Shown here piece after piece: positions 9,971 through 22,440 of a stretch of DNA of 64,000 nt (its first letter is position 1; each line of letters begins with the position of its first letter). The position numbers and the translations under genes are program-made. The stretch comes from Persicaria tinctoria (lineage: Eukaryota > Streptophyta > Magnoliopsida > Caryophyllales > Polygonaceae), in contig JBANSL010000005.1 of assembly GCA_037127255.1 (NCBI GenBank), positions 60,481,909 to 60,545,908 on the forward strand, in the 5' to 3' direction. Under the pieces are notes generated by a model. The model saw nothing but the letters and a program-made list of their open reading frames with translations, had not been told where the DNA came from and ran no database searches.

Positions 9971-11479
9971 GCATAAATGGAAAGTCGGCCTAGCGACTAT
10001 AAAATCTAGAGCATGTACATAGACTTTTTAGGACATTTGAGACTTTGTTTTTGTTTTTGGTTTTGAACATTTTGGTTTTTGTTATTTCTATTATAGGTAT
10101 ATGTCTTCTAACTTTTCAGGTCAATGGATAGAACCAAGCTACATTAATACTCGGACTAGGAGGTGCTCCATTCAAAATTTTGCGGCTCTGCACTCATGTC
10201 TTGTGAGTTTCTTTCTTTACCCTTGTTTTTATACAGTGAGGACACTGTAATGTTTAAGTATGGGGTGGGGGAAGGGCTTACATTGTGCATATTTGATCAT
10301 ATTTAACATGTGTGCATTATTTCTTAGAATTGCTACATGGCTATTTTGGAATTTCCAAAAGGTCATATTTGATCATATTTAACATGTGTGCATTATTGAT
10401 TTATGTGAATTTCCAAAAATTTGAGAAAAATGACCCCCATTGAAATTTTTTGAATAAGGTCATGGAAGCTTATATTGAACTCGACGATGCAAAATTGGAT
10501 TCATTAGAGATATAGCATGAAATTGCCTAGTAAAGGGAAGTCACAATGAAGTGCATTATTTTCTTGAAAACCATGAAAGGAGGTAAAATTTGAAGTTGCT
10601 TTTGACATGTTGCATGATAAAATGATTGAGGACTTTATATTTCCATATAATGCTCATTGTTTAAAATCCTAGCCATACCTATGCTTATGCATCACAAAAG
10701 CCATCATATGCCTTATTTCAAATATTGCTCAACATATTCTTAAATATTGTCATTCTTTACCTTATCCGGGGATTATGTTGAGAATGATGTTACATTATGG
10801 AGATTACTATATGGTGTTTGTGTTGTTAACATTATTGGAGTTTGGAAAGGAAATTGTTTGAATATATGTAAAATTTAATGAGTGAAAGAAAATCCAATCA
10901 CCTCAGGATATAAAGGTAGATTGACCCTGCTCTCTGAGATAATAGTTTGGAGAGATGGGACACATTGTGAGGAGTCCAAAGCACTAAGTATCCGGGGCCA
11001 TTCATGACACCCATATTTGCGACTTGCGAGAAGGCAGTGCTGAGGTTAGAGAGGTAAAAGCATTATTATGAATAAAAGCATTATGAAAGGTGATGAATCA
11101 AATGGAGAAAGAATGTGGTATGAAACTCAAAATTTGGAAATACTCCATTTCCCCGGATCATAAGCACCACATTGCCAAAAATTGCCCACCTTTAGCCTTT
11201 TACCAATCTACTCCTTCATGAGCTTAAATTAAAGTCTTCTTGATTATCAAATGCTTTGTCACGAATGAATGTTTATGCATAACCCTCCTTTAGTGAGTAG
11301 ATGTTGCTTTTACATATTTACACATGCATGAATCTGTGACACTAGTACATTTTCGAGGATGGTAATTGATTGCAGGGTTATATGAGAATGAATCTAAGAT
11401 GTTGAGAGTTTTGAATTCTTCCCCTGAATGACAAATAAAAGTATTGCTTGAGAACAAGCAAGCTTAAGTATGGGGTGTT
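9971..11479 (+). other. 3' non-coding region of unit B
   Basis: No gene. It holds the upstream polypurine tract (10254-10276), the CATTCATGACACCCATA motif variant (10991-11034), the TTGCTTG hairpin (11444-11461) and the polypurine tract (11464-11479). Conservation with A and C is as good as in coding regions by eye. Confidence 0.75.
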
Positions 11480-13663
11480 TGTTGTGAGCTGAATCTGTCA
11501 TGTTTTACAGTAACTTTTATATCGATTTCTGTATACATTGCATTCATTTGGGCTAAGATAGTACAGAATCTATGTAGTTTATGTTTATTTGCCAAATTAT
11601 GGAATCTACACCAGTTTCTTTTTAAATCGCAGAAATCGAGGCGTTTTACAGCAATTCTACAGAAGGTCGGAAAACCACTACAGAAGTCCAAGGTCAAAGC
11701 AGCGGAACAAGTCTACGAGCCAAAGCTACTCGACCTCGAGTAGGTCTACTCGACCTCGACAAGCCATGTCCGAGCAACCTTGTCGACAGAGCCTGATCGA
11801 GAGAGCCAGACCCCCCAGCTCCGGGACTCTACTCAATCTCGACGAAGCCCTGGTCGAGATCGACGAAGCCCAAAGTCATGCCCGGAGTCGACGAGGAGAG
11901 CTTCCCGAGAAGCCGAGGACTAAGCCGAGGACGACCAGGAGCACTCGCTGCCAGCGACTCGACTCTCTGCAGCGGGCCGTTCGCTGCCGCGGAAGAGGCA
12001 ACTCGCTGCCAGCGGATGAAGCAACTCGCGGGAGCGGAAAGGAAGAGGCACCACCCAACTCGACCTCGAGGAGCCTTTGTCGAGGTCGACAAGATCCTGA
12101 CGCCAGATCCGGAGGCCATCGAGGAGAGTCACTCGAGAAGACCTAGTCGGCAAGCCACCTTACTCGAAGTCGACTAGGGCTTGTCGAGATCGACGAGCAC
12201 CTGAGCCCCAGTCCGAGCACATCGAGCACACCAACCCGAGGAAGCCCAGTCAACGAGCCATCCTTGTCGAGGTCGACGAGTCGTGGTCGATCTCGAGTAG
12301 AGCCGCGTTCCAGAAGCTTCTCGACTTGGCTTGTCCGACTAGAATTGGCTTTCCTTGGGTGCGAAGGCAGAAGATTCTATCCAAATCCATCGAAGATCTA
12401 TCCGATTCCATCAAGTTCTATCATCAAGGAGACAAGATCTATCAAGACATGAAGACTTACCTATTTAGTTTTATCTTTTCCTTTGAGATTTATTTCCATT
12501 AGGTAATTTATTTATCCTTTCAAGTTTTAGATATAATTTTAGATAGAGATAGATATATTCTTTCCTAGAATAGCTAGGGAATGAAGCCTATAAATAAAGC
12601 CCATGGGGCTCGGTTTTATTCATTCCAATTCAATTTCAGAGACAATTAGTTAGTTACATAAAGAGAGGTTGTAAGTTGGAGTTTATTTTATGCAAGTTAG
12701 TTCTTTTCATCAATCAATGTCTGCGATTGCGATGAGGCGTGAGTAGTCCACCCACTTCTGGGGCTGGGGTGAGCCCGACGGGGGCCATGTGAGGCGATGC
12801 GATAAAGGTCAGATCTTTTGGTGAGATTCATCTTCTATCCCTATGAGCATTATTCTTTTGCGAGAGTTGAAGGTGATCCTTGTTTGTGTTATTGAAGCGA
12901 AAGTGATCTTAATGCAACTTGGATTAATTATGTGAAAAAGGGTTAGTAACAATTAGGGTTTATGCGAAAGCCTCTATATGCCTATTTGTTAATGACGAAA
13001 GTTATTTGATGGAAAGCATGATCTTTTATGCCTTTATGCCTTTATGTGTTACTTTGCATGGTTATCGTTGTGGTGTTGAAACCCTGGCCTTGGAGGTCTT
13101 TTAATATATTGAAGTTTATTTCTGTCAAATTTCTGAATTCTATCGAAAATCTGCAAAGTTGTGTTTTTTTCTATTTCTTGTCGACATAGAGGAGCCTTGG
13201 TCGAGATCGAGGAGCATCTTGTCGATCTCGAGTTGGGTTTGTCTTAGTCGAGTTGGTGTTTTGCTTCTGTTGTCGACTGTGAAGTTTCTATCTTTTGCTG
13301 TTAGTCGTTCTCGAGTAGGCTTGGTCGAGATCGAGTACGTCCTGCTGCTTTGTTTTATTTCTTGCTTCGCTTTGTTCTTTATTTTCTGTTTTACTTTACT
13401 TTCCGTCTTTAGTTTCTTTGCTTTTTTTTTTAGTTGCCCTTGCCGGGTTTATTTGTTTCTTTCTGTGTTTCTGTCTTTCTGCTGCTTCTATGAGAATTTA
13501 CAGCTATCTAAGAACTGCTGACGTGCTTCCTCGTGGATTCGATCCTGACTTTTCTCTTACTACAACGGGAGGAAGTCTTGTATTATTTGCTGAGACAGGG
13601 AAGTCAGTCTGATCTTTACTTCATATTTATTTCATACTTGACCATCCTCCTGCCTAGTCAACA
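11480..13663 (+). repeat. 3' LTR of unit B (2184 bp)
   Basis: Begins TGTTGTGAGC directly after the polypurine tract and ends GTCAACA. TATA box at 12589-12597; TCGA clusters at about 11726-12330 and 13185-13340. It is followed by copia gag sequence, not by a primer site, so this is the right edge of the array. Confidence 0.85.
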
Positions 13664-14896
13664 AAAAGTATGAGCTTTTCAAAATGAAGTCTGATGAGTC
13701 TATCAAGGCCATGTTCACACGATTCACGGAAATCGCCAACAACCTTGACTCTCTTGGAAAGAGCTTTACGAACGTTGAGAAAGTGAGGAAGATATTGAGG
13801 TGCCTCCCAAAAGAAAAATGGGGTCCTAAAGTAACAGCCATAAAGGAAGCTCAAGACCTCACAACTCTGTCCCTTGATGACCTGCTTGGGAAACTGACCA
13901 CTCATAAGATGATCCTTAATGAAGACGATGGAGAACTTCCAGCAAGCACTAAGAACTTGGCGCTCAAGTCTAAGAAGGATGAGCCCAAAGATGGATCTGA
14001 TTACGACGATGAGGATGTTCCTTTTGCTCTTATCACAAGAGGCCTTTCTCGAATCCTCAAAATGAAGAAACATTTCAACAACAAGGATGGATCAGAGTCT
14101 TCTAAATTTCGAGGTAAGTCTCAATACAACAAATATGATAAGAAGACTAAACCTTTGTCTTATTTTGAATGTGGTGAAACAGATCATCTTGTAAAAGAAT
14201 ACCCTCAAAAGACGGAGAGCCAGACCAAGAAGGGTGATAGATGGAAAAAGAAAGCCATGGTGGCAACTTGGAGCGATTCTGACTCCGATGATGAGAAGGA
14301 CAATGTCTGTCTTATGGCCTCAGGAGATGAATCCCGCGATGAGAAGCTTGAGGTAACTGTAAGAGAACTTATGACAAGTCCAAAAGAGGTATTATCGGAA
14401 TTTCTTTCTAACATGATCGCCAATGAAGAGAAACTTATTGCCCAGACTAACACTCTTATTAAGAAAACTGTGGACCAGGGAAAAACTATTGAGGATCTGT
14501 CTATAAGGGTCAAAAGTCTTGAAGCTTCTTATTCAGGTCTTGACATTAAAGTCAAGACTCTTGACTCAGAGAAATCTGAACTTAAGCAAGATCTCTCGTC
14601 TCTGAGAAGTGAACATCATGACTTAGAGAACGAAAAGATCTCCCTGAATAATAAGATTCAAGACTAACAGACAGCCCTCATAAGTTTTACCAAATCCAAA
14701 GGCACTCTTGATAGGATGTTGGGTGAGCAACAAAGTTCTCTAAGCAAAATTGGTATTGGTTACAATCCAAGATTTTTAAAGAAACAGCACATTACCACTT
14801 TTGTAAAGGCAAAAGGAAGCAGAACCTCTCCTATATGTCACCACTGTTCTAGAAAGGTACATGTAAAAGAGACCTGTCCCTATAGAAGAAAGGATC
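13664..14896 (+). pseudogene. Copia gag, C-terminal half
   Basis: Open from the left edge to a TAA at 14665-14667, with 327 codons from the ATG at 13684. The start is the UBN2-type copia gag domain (MKSDESIKAMFTRFTEIANN, LPKEKWGPKVTAI). The first zinc knuckle is damaged: its first and last Cys read Tyr (Y-F-E-C ... H-x4-Y). An acidic stretch and a coiled coil follow. Past the stop, the same element shows a second, intact knuckle, CHHC-x4-H-x4-C, near 14836-14880. The end is the insertion site of element C. Confidence 0.8.
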
Positions 14897-16907
14897 TGTT
14901 GTCAGCTGAATCTGCAATGTTTTACAGTAACTTTTATATCGATTTCTGTATACATTGCATTCATTTGGGTTAGAACAATACAGAATCTGTGTAGTTTACA
15001 CTTATTTGCAATATATGGAGGTCTACACAAGTTTTGGTTATATTTCGCAGAAATCGGACGCACTTTGGAGCTTAAAGGAAACTCATGGAGAAGCCAAGAA
15101 TGGTGCAGCCGGAGAAAACGCCATTTTTCATCATTCTTCGTTCTGAATCTAGCTTTGATGTCTTCATGAGAGTTGTAGCCCTCGGAAAGAGCTTTCCAAC
15201 GCATGGTCATATGCGTCAATCCGACAAACGAGGACTCTGGAAAGTGCGTTTCAAGAACAGAATAGAAAGCTGAGAGAACTCTACTCGAGATCGACAAGCC
15301 TCTACTCGATCTCGAACAGGGCTGTTCGACCACACCTGGTCGAGTAGGGCTGGTCGAGGACACTGAGTCAGAGACAACCCGACTCCCGGAACCCTACTCG
15401 ATCTCGAGTAGACTTGGTGGAGATCGACGAGCCATGTCCGGAGTCGACGAGCTGTGCCGAGCCGAGAAGCCGAAGACGAAGACGCAGACCACCTCTACTC
15501 GAGACAGAGTAGGGCTACTCGAGATCGACTAGACCTCCAAGCCATGTCCGAGCCTTGTCGAGCACCGGCTACTAGAGACAGACGAGGGCTACTCGAGACA
15601 GACGAGGGCTACTCGAGATCGACAAGACCCTGGTCGAGATCGAGTAGACCTCCAGAGCCGCGTTACTCGGTTTTGATGAATCCTACTCGACATGGGGTTG
15701 CTTGGGCGCGAAGATCTATCCGATTCTATCATCATCTATCCAAGGAAGGATATCTATCAAGACATGAAGACTTACTCACTTTAGAATTATCTTTTCCTTT
15801 TTTATTTATTTCCTTAAAACATTTTATTTATCTTTTAAAGCTTTAGATATAATTTTAGATATAGATAGGAGATTCTATCCTTGATTAGCAAGTGTTAGAA
15901 GGCTATAAATAAGGCCCTAGGGGCTCAGCTTTATTCATTCAATTTCAGAGACAATCAGTTAGTTCCACATAGAGCTTAGGAGTTCTAAGGTTTTTAGGGT
16001 TTTGGCTTTCTGCGAAAGTTGATTGCCAAGATTGTAAAAGGCTTTGAATTTAGTTTTAATGCAAGTTTCTTTTCATCAATCAATGTCTGTTATTGCGATG
16101 AGGCGTGAGTAGTCCACCCACTTCTGGGGCTGGGGTGAGCCCGACGGTGGCCGTGTGAGGCGATGCGATAAAGGTCAGATCTTTTTGTGCAATTCATCTT
16201 CTATCCCTATGAGCATGATTCTCTTGCGACAGTTGAAGGTGATCCTTGTTTGTGTTATTGAAGCGAAAGTGATCTTAATGCAACTTGGATTAATTATGTG
16301 AAAAAGGGTTAGTAACAATTAGGGTTTATGCGAGAGCCTCTATATGCCTATTTGTTAATGACGAAAGTTATTTGATGGAAAGCATGATCTTTTATGCCTT
16401 TATGTGTTACTTTGCATGGTTATCGTTGTGGTGTTGAAACCCTGGCCTTGGAAGTCTTTTAATATATTGAAGTTTATTTCAGTCGAAAATCTGAGTTTCG
16501 GTTTGAAGTCTGCAATTTTAAAGTTTCTGTCTTTTACTGTTTTTACTCGACATAGAGGAGATCTGGTCGATCTCGAGGAGGGCTTCGTCTAGGTCGAGTT
16601 GATTTGCTTCTGTTTTGCTTTGTTCTTTACTTCCTTTGCTTTATTTCTTGCTTTGTTCTTTGCTTTTGTTTTAGTTGCCCTTGCCGGGTTTATTTGTTTC
16701 TTTTCTTGCTGTGTTTCTATCTTTCTGCTGCTTCTGTGAGAATCTGCAGCTACCTAAGAACTGCTGACGTGCTTCCTCGTGGATTCGATCCTGACTATTC
16801 TCTTACTACAACGGGAGGAAGTCTTGTATTTATTTGCTGAGACAGGGAAGTCAGTCTGAACTTTATTCTATATTTATTTCAATACTCGATTTACTCCTGC
16901 AACAACA
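14897..16907 (+). repeat. 5' LTR of element C (2011 bp)
   Basis: TGTTGT...ACAACA, TATA box at 15904-15912, TCGA clusters at about 15285-15690 and 16543-16600. It has two copies of a 20-bp minisatellite (15567-15606) where the 3' LTR has five; this accounts for the 59-bp length difference. Confidence 0.85.
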
Positions 16908-16910
16908 AAT

Positions 16911-16928
16911 TGGCGTCGTTGCCGGGGA
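16911..16928 (+). promoter_or_regulatory. tRNA-Asp primer binding site of element C (one mismatch)
   Basis: TGGCGTCGTTGCCGGGGA: a single C-to-T change, at a CpG, from the consensus. Confidence 0.85.
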
Positions 16929-16990
16929 AGCAATCAATCGCGCCTTAGGTAGTCAGTTCTCACTGTTTCTTTGAGTTAGTTTGCAGGTGC

Positions 16991-19900
16991 ATGCATCGTT
17001 CTGGTCAAACACCTGAGTTTGATAGCTTAGACGAACCGGAGCGCTACCTACACATCCACTCCAAACTCAAAAGGATCATGGCAACTGCTGAAACACAGGA
17101 ACAGCTGGTCGCTAGGCTTACCAGGGAATTGGCCGTAGAGGACGCTGTTATCACCGCTGAGAGAGCAGCAAGGGAACAAGCACAGGCTGAGCTTGCCCAG
17201 TATCCAACCACGGCAGAGGACTACATGCACCCAACTCTCGTCGTGCCTGAATCGGCGATTCTAATCCCTGAAAACTCTTTTGAAATTCGCACTCAGTTTC
17301 TTATAGAGCTTAAAAATAATGCCTTTTACGGCAGATTTAATGAGTGTCCTCTTGAACATATTACTATTTTTCATGATATGTGTCGTACTCTTGCAGAAGG
17401 TACAACCTTGGAATATGTCAAGATGAAATCTTTTCGCTGGTCTCTCGCTGGGCCTGCACTGAAATGGCTAGAAGGGCTGAAGGCAAAATCACTCACAACC
17501 TGGGCCCAAGTAGAGCAAGAGTTTCTGAACAAATTCTTCCCACCTGCCAAAACAGCACATCTCCGCCAGAAAATCACCACCTTTAAACAGCAGAAAGGGG
17601 AACCGCTGGCAAGGGCATGGGAACGCTACAAGGAACTGCTACGATCCTGCCCTACTCATGGACAGCCACCCTACATCATTCAGGAGATCTTCTTCAACTC
17701 TCTTGATCAAGTCACTAAGGACAGAATCAACAATTATACTCGCTACGAGTATCTGACGATGCCACCAAGTGACGCATGGGGTGCACTAGAGAAGCTCACT
17801 ACCTACGACAACAAGTATGGGTCTACTGTAACCTATGAAGAGAACCCATACGCCAGGCCAGCACCATCTATGCCTCTCTATGAGCCAGCAAAGGAGATTG
17901 ATCCAGATGTTAGGGAGCAATACTACAGCGATCAGAATAAGAAGCTCATCAAGCAAGTCAAGTATCTTTCTGTCAACCAGCCTTGTATTGAATGCGGATC
18001 GCAAAGGCACACCACTCCTGAGTGCCCACACACAGAACAAGTCAGGATGGTAGAGCATCATGAGGATGTAGCTTACGCAGGGGGTCCCAATCGCTACATG
18101 GGGGACCAAAGGTTTCAGTAACCACAGTGGAACCAAGGTGTCCCTAGGAAACCCCCGCCCTACAGAGCTCCAGGACATCCGGAAAGGGAGCAGAAAAAGG
18201 ATGATATACAGACAGTCCTGGAGGAGATACGGACAAACCACTCAGAAACTAGGCAATCTTTCAACTCCGTCCATACTCAGATGCAAGGTGTCAACTCTAG
18301 GCTTGGGGAAATTGATATATGGCGGAAATCAGTTGATACACAGATTGGTCAGCTAGCAGCCGGAATCCCTAGACAGTCAGGGACACTTCCAGGATCTTCA
18401 GAACCAAATCCTAAGGGAAAGACTGGACACATCGCTGCTATAAAACTCAGAAGCGGCCATCAACTTCAAGAGCCAAAAGTCGGAAAGCAGCAGAACGACG
18501 AGGAACAGCAAGTCGATCTCGACAAGGCCGTGGTCGATCTCGACAAGACCTTCGTCGACCTCGAGGAGAAAATTCCAGAATCCTCGTCTGCACCACACAG
18601 CAACTCGACTGGGCCCAATCTGGTCGATCTCGACAAAGGCCTTGTCGATGTCGAGGAGCCCCTGGTCGACATAGAGCAGCCTGCAGCACCTCCGACGTCT
18701 GTTCTGGCTCCGACGAAGAAAAAGAAGCTGCCTTTCCCCACAAAATCTCTAAAGGACCCAGCAGAGAAAAAGTTTCAGCGCTTCATCAAGATGCTTCAGA
18801 AGCTCAACGTCACCATCCCCTTCACAGAAGCTCTCAATGAAATGCCATCTTATGTCAAGTTCCTGAAGGAGATTCTGAGCAAAAAGCGATCGATGGCTGA
18901 AATCACAGAAGAGTGCAGCCATCTGGACATATTAGAGAAGAGGCCGGATCCAGGTAAGTTTGCTACAACTATTGGATTTGGTCCATACAAAATTAATGCC
19001 CTATGTGATCTTGGAGCTAGTGTGAGTATAATGCCTTTGACAATTTGGTCCAAGATTAAGATAGGTGCCTTGGAACCTGTGGATGCTAGACTTTACATGG
19101 CCAAAAACACGGTGGTCATTCCCACATGCATGGTGGAAAATGTCCCAGTACAAGTAGGTAAATTCTTCGTCCCTGCTGATTTCTTAATAGTTGATATGCA
19201 AGAAGATCCTGCTTCTCCAATTATCTTAGGAAGACCATTCTTGGCGACGATGGATGCCAACATAAGCGTAAGGAAAGGAGTACTCACCTTCAACATCAGC
19301 GATGAGGTAATTGAGTATTCCTTTAATAAAACTGAAAGGCATACAGGTCCAATGGAAGAGGTCAAATCTATCTCAGCAGGCTACATCACCTGCGGGGAAC
19401 CCAAGGTCAGAAATATGACCCCTGAAGAGATAGAAAAGAGGGACATGGAGGCCCAGGTGGAGGAGATCATGGCAATCCTCAAGGAAAACACAGAGAATCC
19501 AATCGACACGGACCAAGGTAAGTCGTTGTGGATTCATTATTTCTCGGATGCCTTGACAGGAGCTAAGTATGGGGTCAAGATCGACCAGGGCTCCTCGACC
19601 TCGAGTAAAACCCTAGTCGATCTCGACCAGACCAAGTAAACTCCACCAGAGCCGGCTTCGTCGAGCAGCAAACCGGAGGAGCCACCCTACTCGACCTCGA
19701 GTAGGCTTGTCGAGGTCGACCACCAGCGCCCTACGTCGACTCAGCCTCCCTCAACACTGACGACACCAGATCCAGGATCTTCGTCGACTTCGACTACCCT
19801 TGTCAAGATCGACAAGCCCGTTGCTGACTCGGCTTCATCTCCCTCGACACAGACTCCACTAGACGGACAACCTTTGTCGAGGTCGACCACCCTTGTCGAG

Positions 19901-20338
19901 GTCGACAAACCCCTGTCTTCGTCGACTTCTGCCTCTTCGACCAGACCACCACCAGAACCAGCAGTCTTGTCGAGATCGACTAGCCCTAGTCGAGATCGAC
20001 CAAATACAGTGGTTCCCAATTCCGTCTCTGCGAAGGTAAGCCAAGTTATGGATCTTTCTTCGCCTATTTCCATTAAAGATTTATCTATACATGGGAGAGG
20101 TCTGCCTTGGTATGTGCGATTGTGCAGGATATCCAATGATGAGCCTAAGGAATATGAAGTTGGAGACAAGCTCTATGTCTCTAAATCAAAGGATCATTGG
20201 TTTCCCAATAAATTCAACAAGAAGCGGATGGGACCGTTCGTGGTGAACAAGATCCATTCTGGAGGATTACAGCTGATGGACAAGAATGGAGTCTTATTTG
20301 AAGCCCAAGCTACATGGGCCCTGCAGATGCCACCTTGA
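16991..20338 (+). pseudogene. gag-pro: Gag-protease ORF of element C, broken by two nonsense codons
   Basis: A single frame of 1116 codons colinear with the ORF of B: coiled coil, Gag domain, CCHC knuckle (CIECGSQRHTTPEC), TCGA-coded linker, DLGAS protease and the integrase-tail-like end. It is interrupted by TAA at 18119-18121 (a CAA in B) and TAA at 19637-19639. There are no frameshifts, so loss is recent. The knuckle lies before the first stop; the protease lies between the stops. Confidence 0.85.
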
Positions 20339-21018
20339 GCATTAATGGAAAGTCGGCCTAGCGACTATAAAATCTAGAGCATGTACATAGATTTTTTTTT
20401 TTTTTTTTAGGACATTTGAGACTTTGTTTTTGGTTTTGAACACTTTTAGTTTTCCTATTATGGGTATATATCTTCTACTTTTCAGGTCAATGGATGGAAC
20501 CAAGCTCCATTAATACTCGGCCCAGGAGGTGCTCCATTCGATATTTTGAGGCTCTGCACACCTGTCTAGTGAGTTTCTTTCTTTACCCTTGTTTTTTATA
20601 CAGTGAGGACACTGTAATGTTTAAGTATGGGGTGGGGGAAGGGCTTACTTTGTGCATATTTGATCATATTTGACACGACTTGTGCATTATTTCTTTGAAT
20701 TGCTACATGGTTATTTTGGAATGCATTATTGATTTATGTGCTTATATGCATGTTTTCCAAAATTTGAGAAAAATGACCTTCATTGAAAATTTTGATTAAT
20801 GTCATGGAAGTTTAAATTGAACTCGACGATGCAAAATTGGATTCATTAGAGATATAGCATGAAATTGCCTAGTAAAGGGAAGTCACAATGAAGTGCATTA
20901 TTTTCTTGAAAACCATGAAAGGAGGTAAAATTTGAAGTTGCTTTTGACATGTTGCATGATACGATGATGGAGGACTTTATATATTTCCATATAATGCTCA
21001 TATTGTTAAATTCCCAGC
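20339..21018 (+). other. 3' non-coding region of element C, left part
   Basis: Homologous to 9971 onward in B, including the upstream polypurine tract (20621-20643). It ends at CCAGC, where element D inserted; the rest resumes at 27722. Confidence 0.8.
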
Positions 21019-22313
21019 TGATAATGCATATTTTAGATAGGCATTATAGTTATAATTAGTTTAGATAGGTTGCATTTCTTGCTTGCTTTATTGTTAATTT
21101 GCATCTTGTGTTTATTTTAGAAAAGTTCGGATTCTGCGCAATTTTGTGTTTATGTCGCAGATGGAATCGGAACACATTTGGGGAGATGCAATGTCTCGAA
21201 GAGGAACACAAGATATATGGAAAGGAACAAGGAAGAAAGAAGCAAGGCAAGACGAGGAGAAAAGCCCGCAAAGGAGCTAAAAGACCACGGCAAAGAGTGA
21301 GCCGCGGGCGCCGCATGAAGTGCCGCGGGCGCCGCAGTGGCCGCCGCAGCGAGCAGCTGAGAGGGCATGTGCGGCGGGCGCCGCAGCTCTTGCCGCGGCC
21401 GCCGCACCTCTGTCGCGCACCGTTTTTGTTAAGGAAAACCCTAGTTTTTAGTTGGTTCCTTTTGGGCCGACTTTGGATGTTTGTTTTAGGCTTTTTATGT
21501 TATTTTTCTTCACTTTTCATTCCATTGAGACGTCCATTAGACTTTTGAGAGATTTGGAGCTATGTCTCCCATGAGGAACTAAACTCATCGATTCTGCCTG
21601 CAATTTGAAGCTTTATTCGGATTGATTGTGAGTTTCTAATTCTCGCTCCTAGTTTCCTATTTGTGAATGCTTCAACTTCTTTGTGCTTGATTGATTATTG
21701 TTTTGTTCTATCTTGACTGATCAACTTGGTAGAATCAATTCAATCGCTAAGGTTTTGTAGATTCCTGGTTGTGAACCTTAACCTAAGTGGCAAACTTATT
21801 CCTTTAGGGCTGGTTGAACTAATTGAATAAGTAGGAAGTTGAATGTGTTGTTAAATCCTTTTTTAGGGACTGCAAATACCTTGGCTAATCTCTGAACTTA
21901 AAGCTATCAATTGGGTTAAATCCTTCTTTAGGGACTGTTCGATTGATAAGGGTTGCTAGGACTGGTTGGACTAGTAACTATATTAGGTCGGGACAAGGGC
22001 ATTCATAGGAAACACAATAGGACGAGAAGAAGTTACAAGGATCGCTTCAATCCAATAAAGTGGAAAATTGTAGGTGGAATTGCTTTCCCTAAATTGTCTA
22101 AAACCAATTCCTTTACTTTGCTTTGTTTAATCCGCTTTGATAAAAGGCGGACCTTTCACATTAAAAACCCCCCTCTTTGGCTACTTTAATCAGCATAGAA
22201 ATCACGCTTGAGTTTATAAATTTCCCTGTGGGATCGACCTCTTACTTATTACTATACTAGTTTTAGGTTTGAGTTTTCTTTGGCGGAATCAACGACAGGT
22301 TTCCCCTCCGTCA
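21019..22313 (+). repeat. 5' LTR of element D
   Basis: Begins TGATAATGC and ends CTCCGTCA. A GC-rich block at 21301-21412 holds repeats of GCCGCGGGCGCCGC. Fragments with a similar start occur at 58479 and, more distantly, at 41716. Confidence 0.92.
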
Positions 22314-22317
22314 AATT

Positions 22318-22335
22318 TGGCGCCGTTGCCGGGGA
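22318..22335 (+). promoter_or_regulatory. tRNA-Asp primer binding site of element D
   Basis: TGGCGCCGTTGCCGGGGA, a perfect complement of the plant tRNA-Asp 3' end, four bases after the LTR. Confidence 0.92.
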
Positions 22336-22440
22336 TTTTTATTAAATTCTTGTGTGTTTTTAGTGTTGATCTTGGTGTGGACCGTCTTACTTGGTCCATA
22401 CCTTTGCTACTAATTCTTCTCTGTAGAAAGCATTGCAGAG

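Larger units (their letters stand above)
4993..13663 (+). mobile_element. Unit B: non-autonomous Athila-like element with intact gag-protease ORF
   Basis: Truncated 5' LTR (4993-6401), primer site (6405), uninterrupted 1161-codon ORF, 3' non-coding region, polypurine tract (11464-11479) and full 3' LTR (11480-13663). Reverse transcriptase, RNase H and the integrase core are absent, with no space left for them. The right edge abuts copia gag sequence beginning AAAAG; the matching left flank of the whole array lies outside the window. Confidence 0.8.

Noticed and set aside
21099..21548. 149-codon ORF present in both LTRs of D (21099-21548 and 26502-26951)
   Set aside because: It lies wholly within the LTR. 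Its preservation is explained by the near-identity of the LTR pair; the composition is Arg-rich, forced by the GC-rich motif array.
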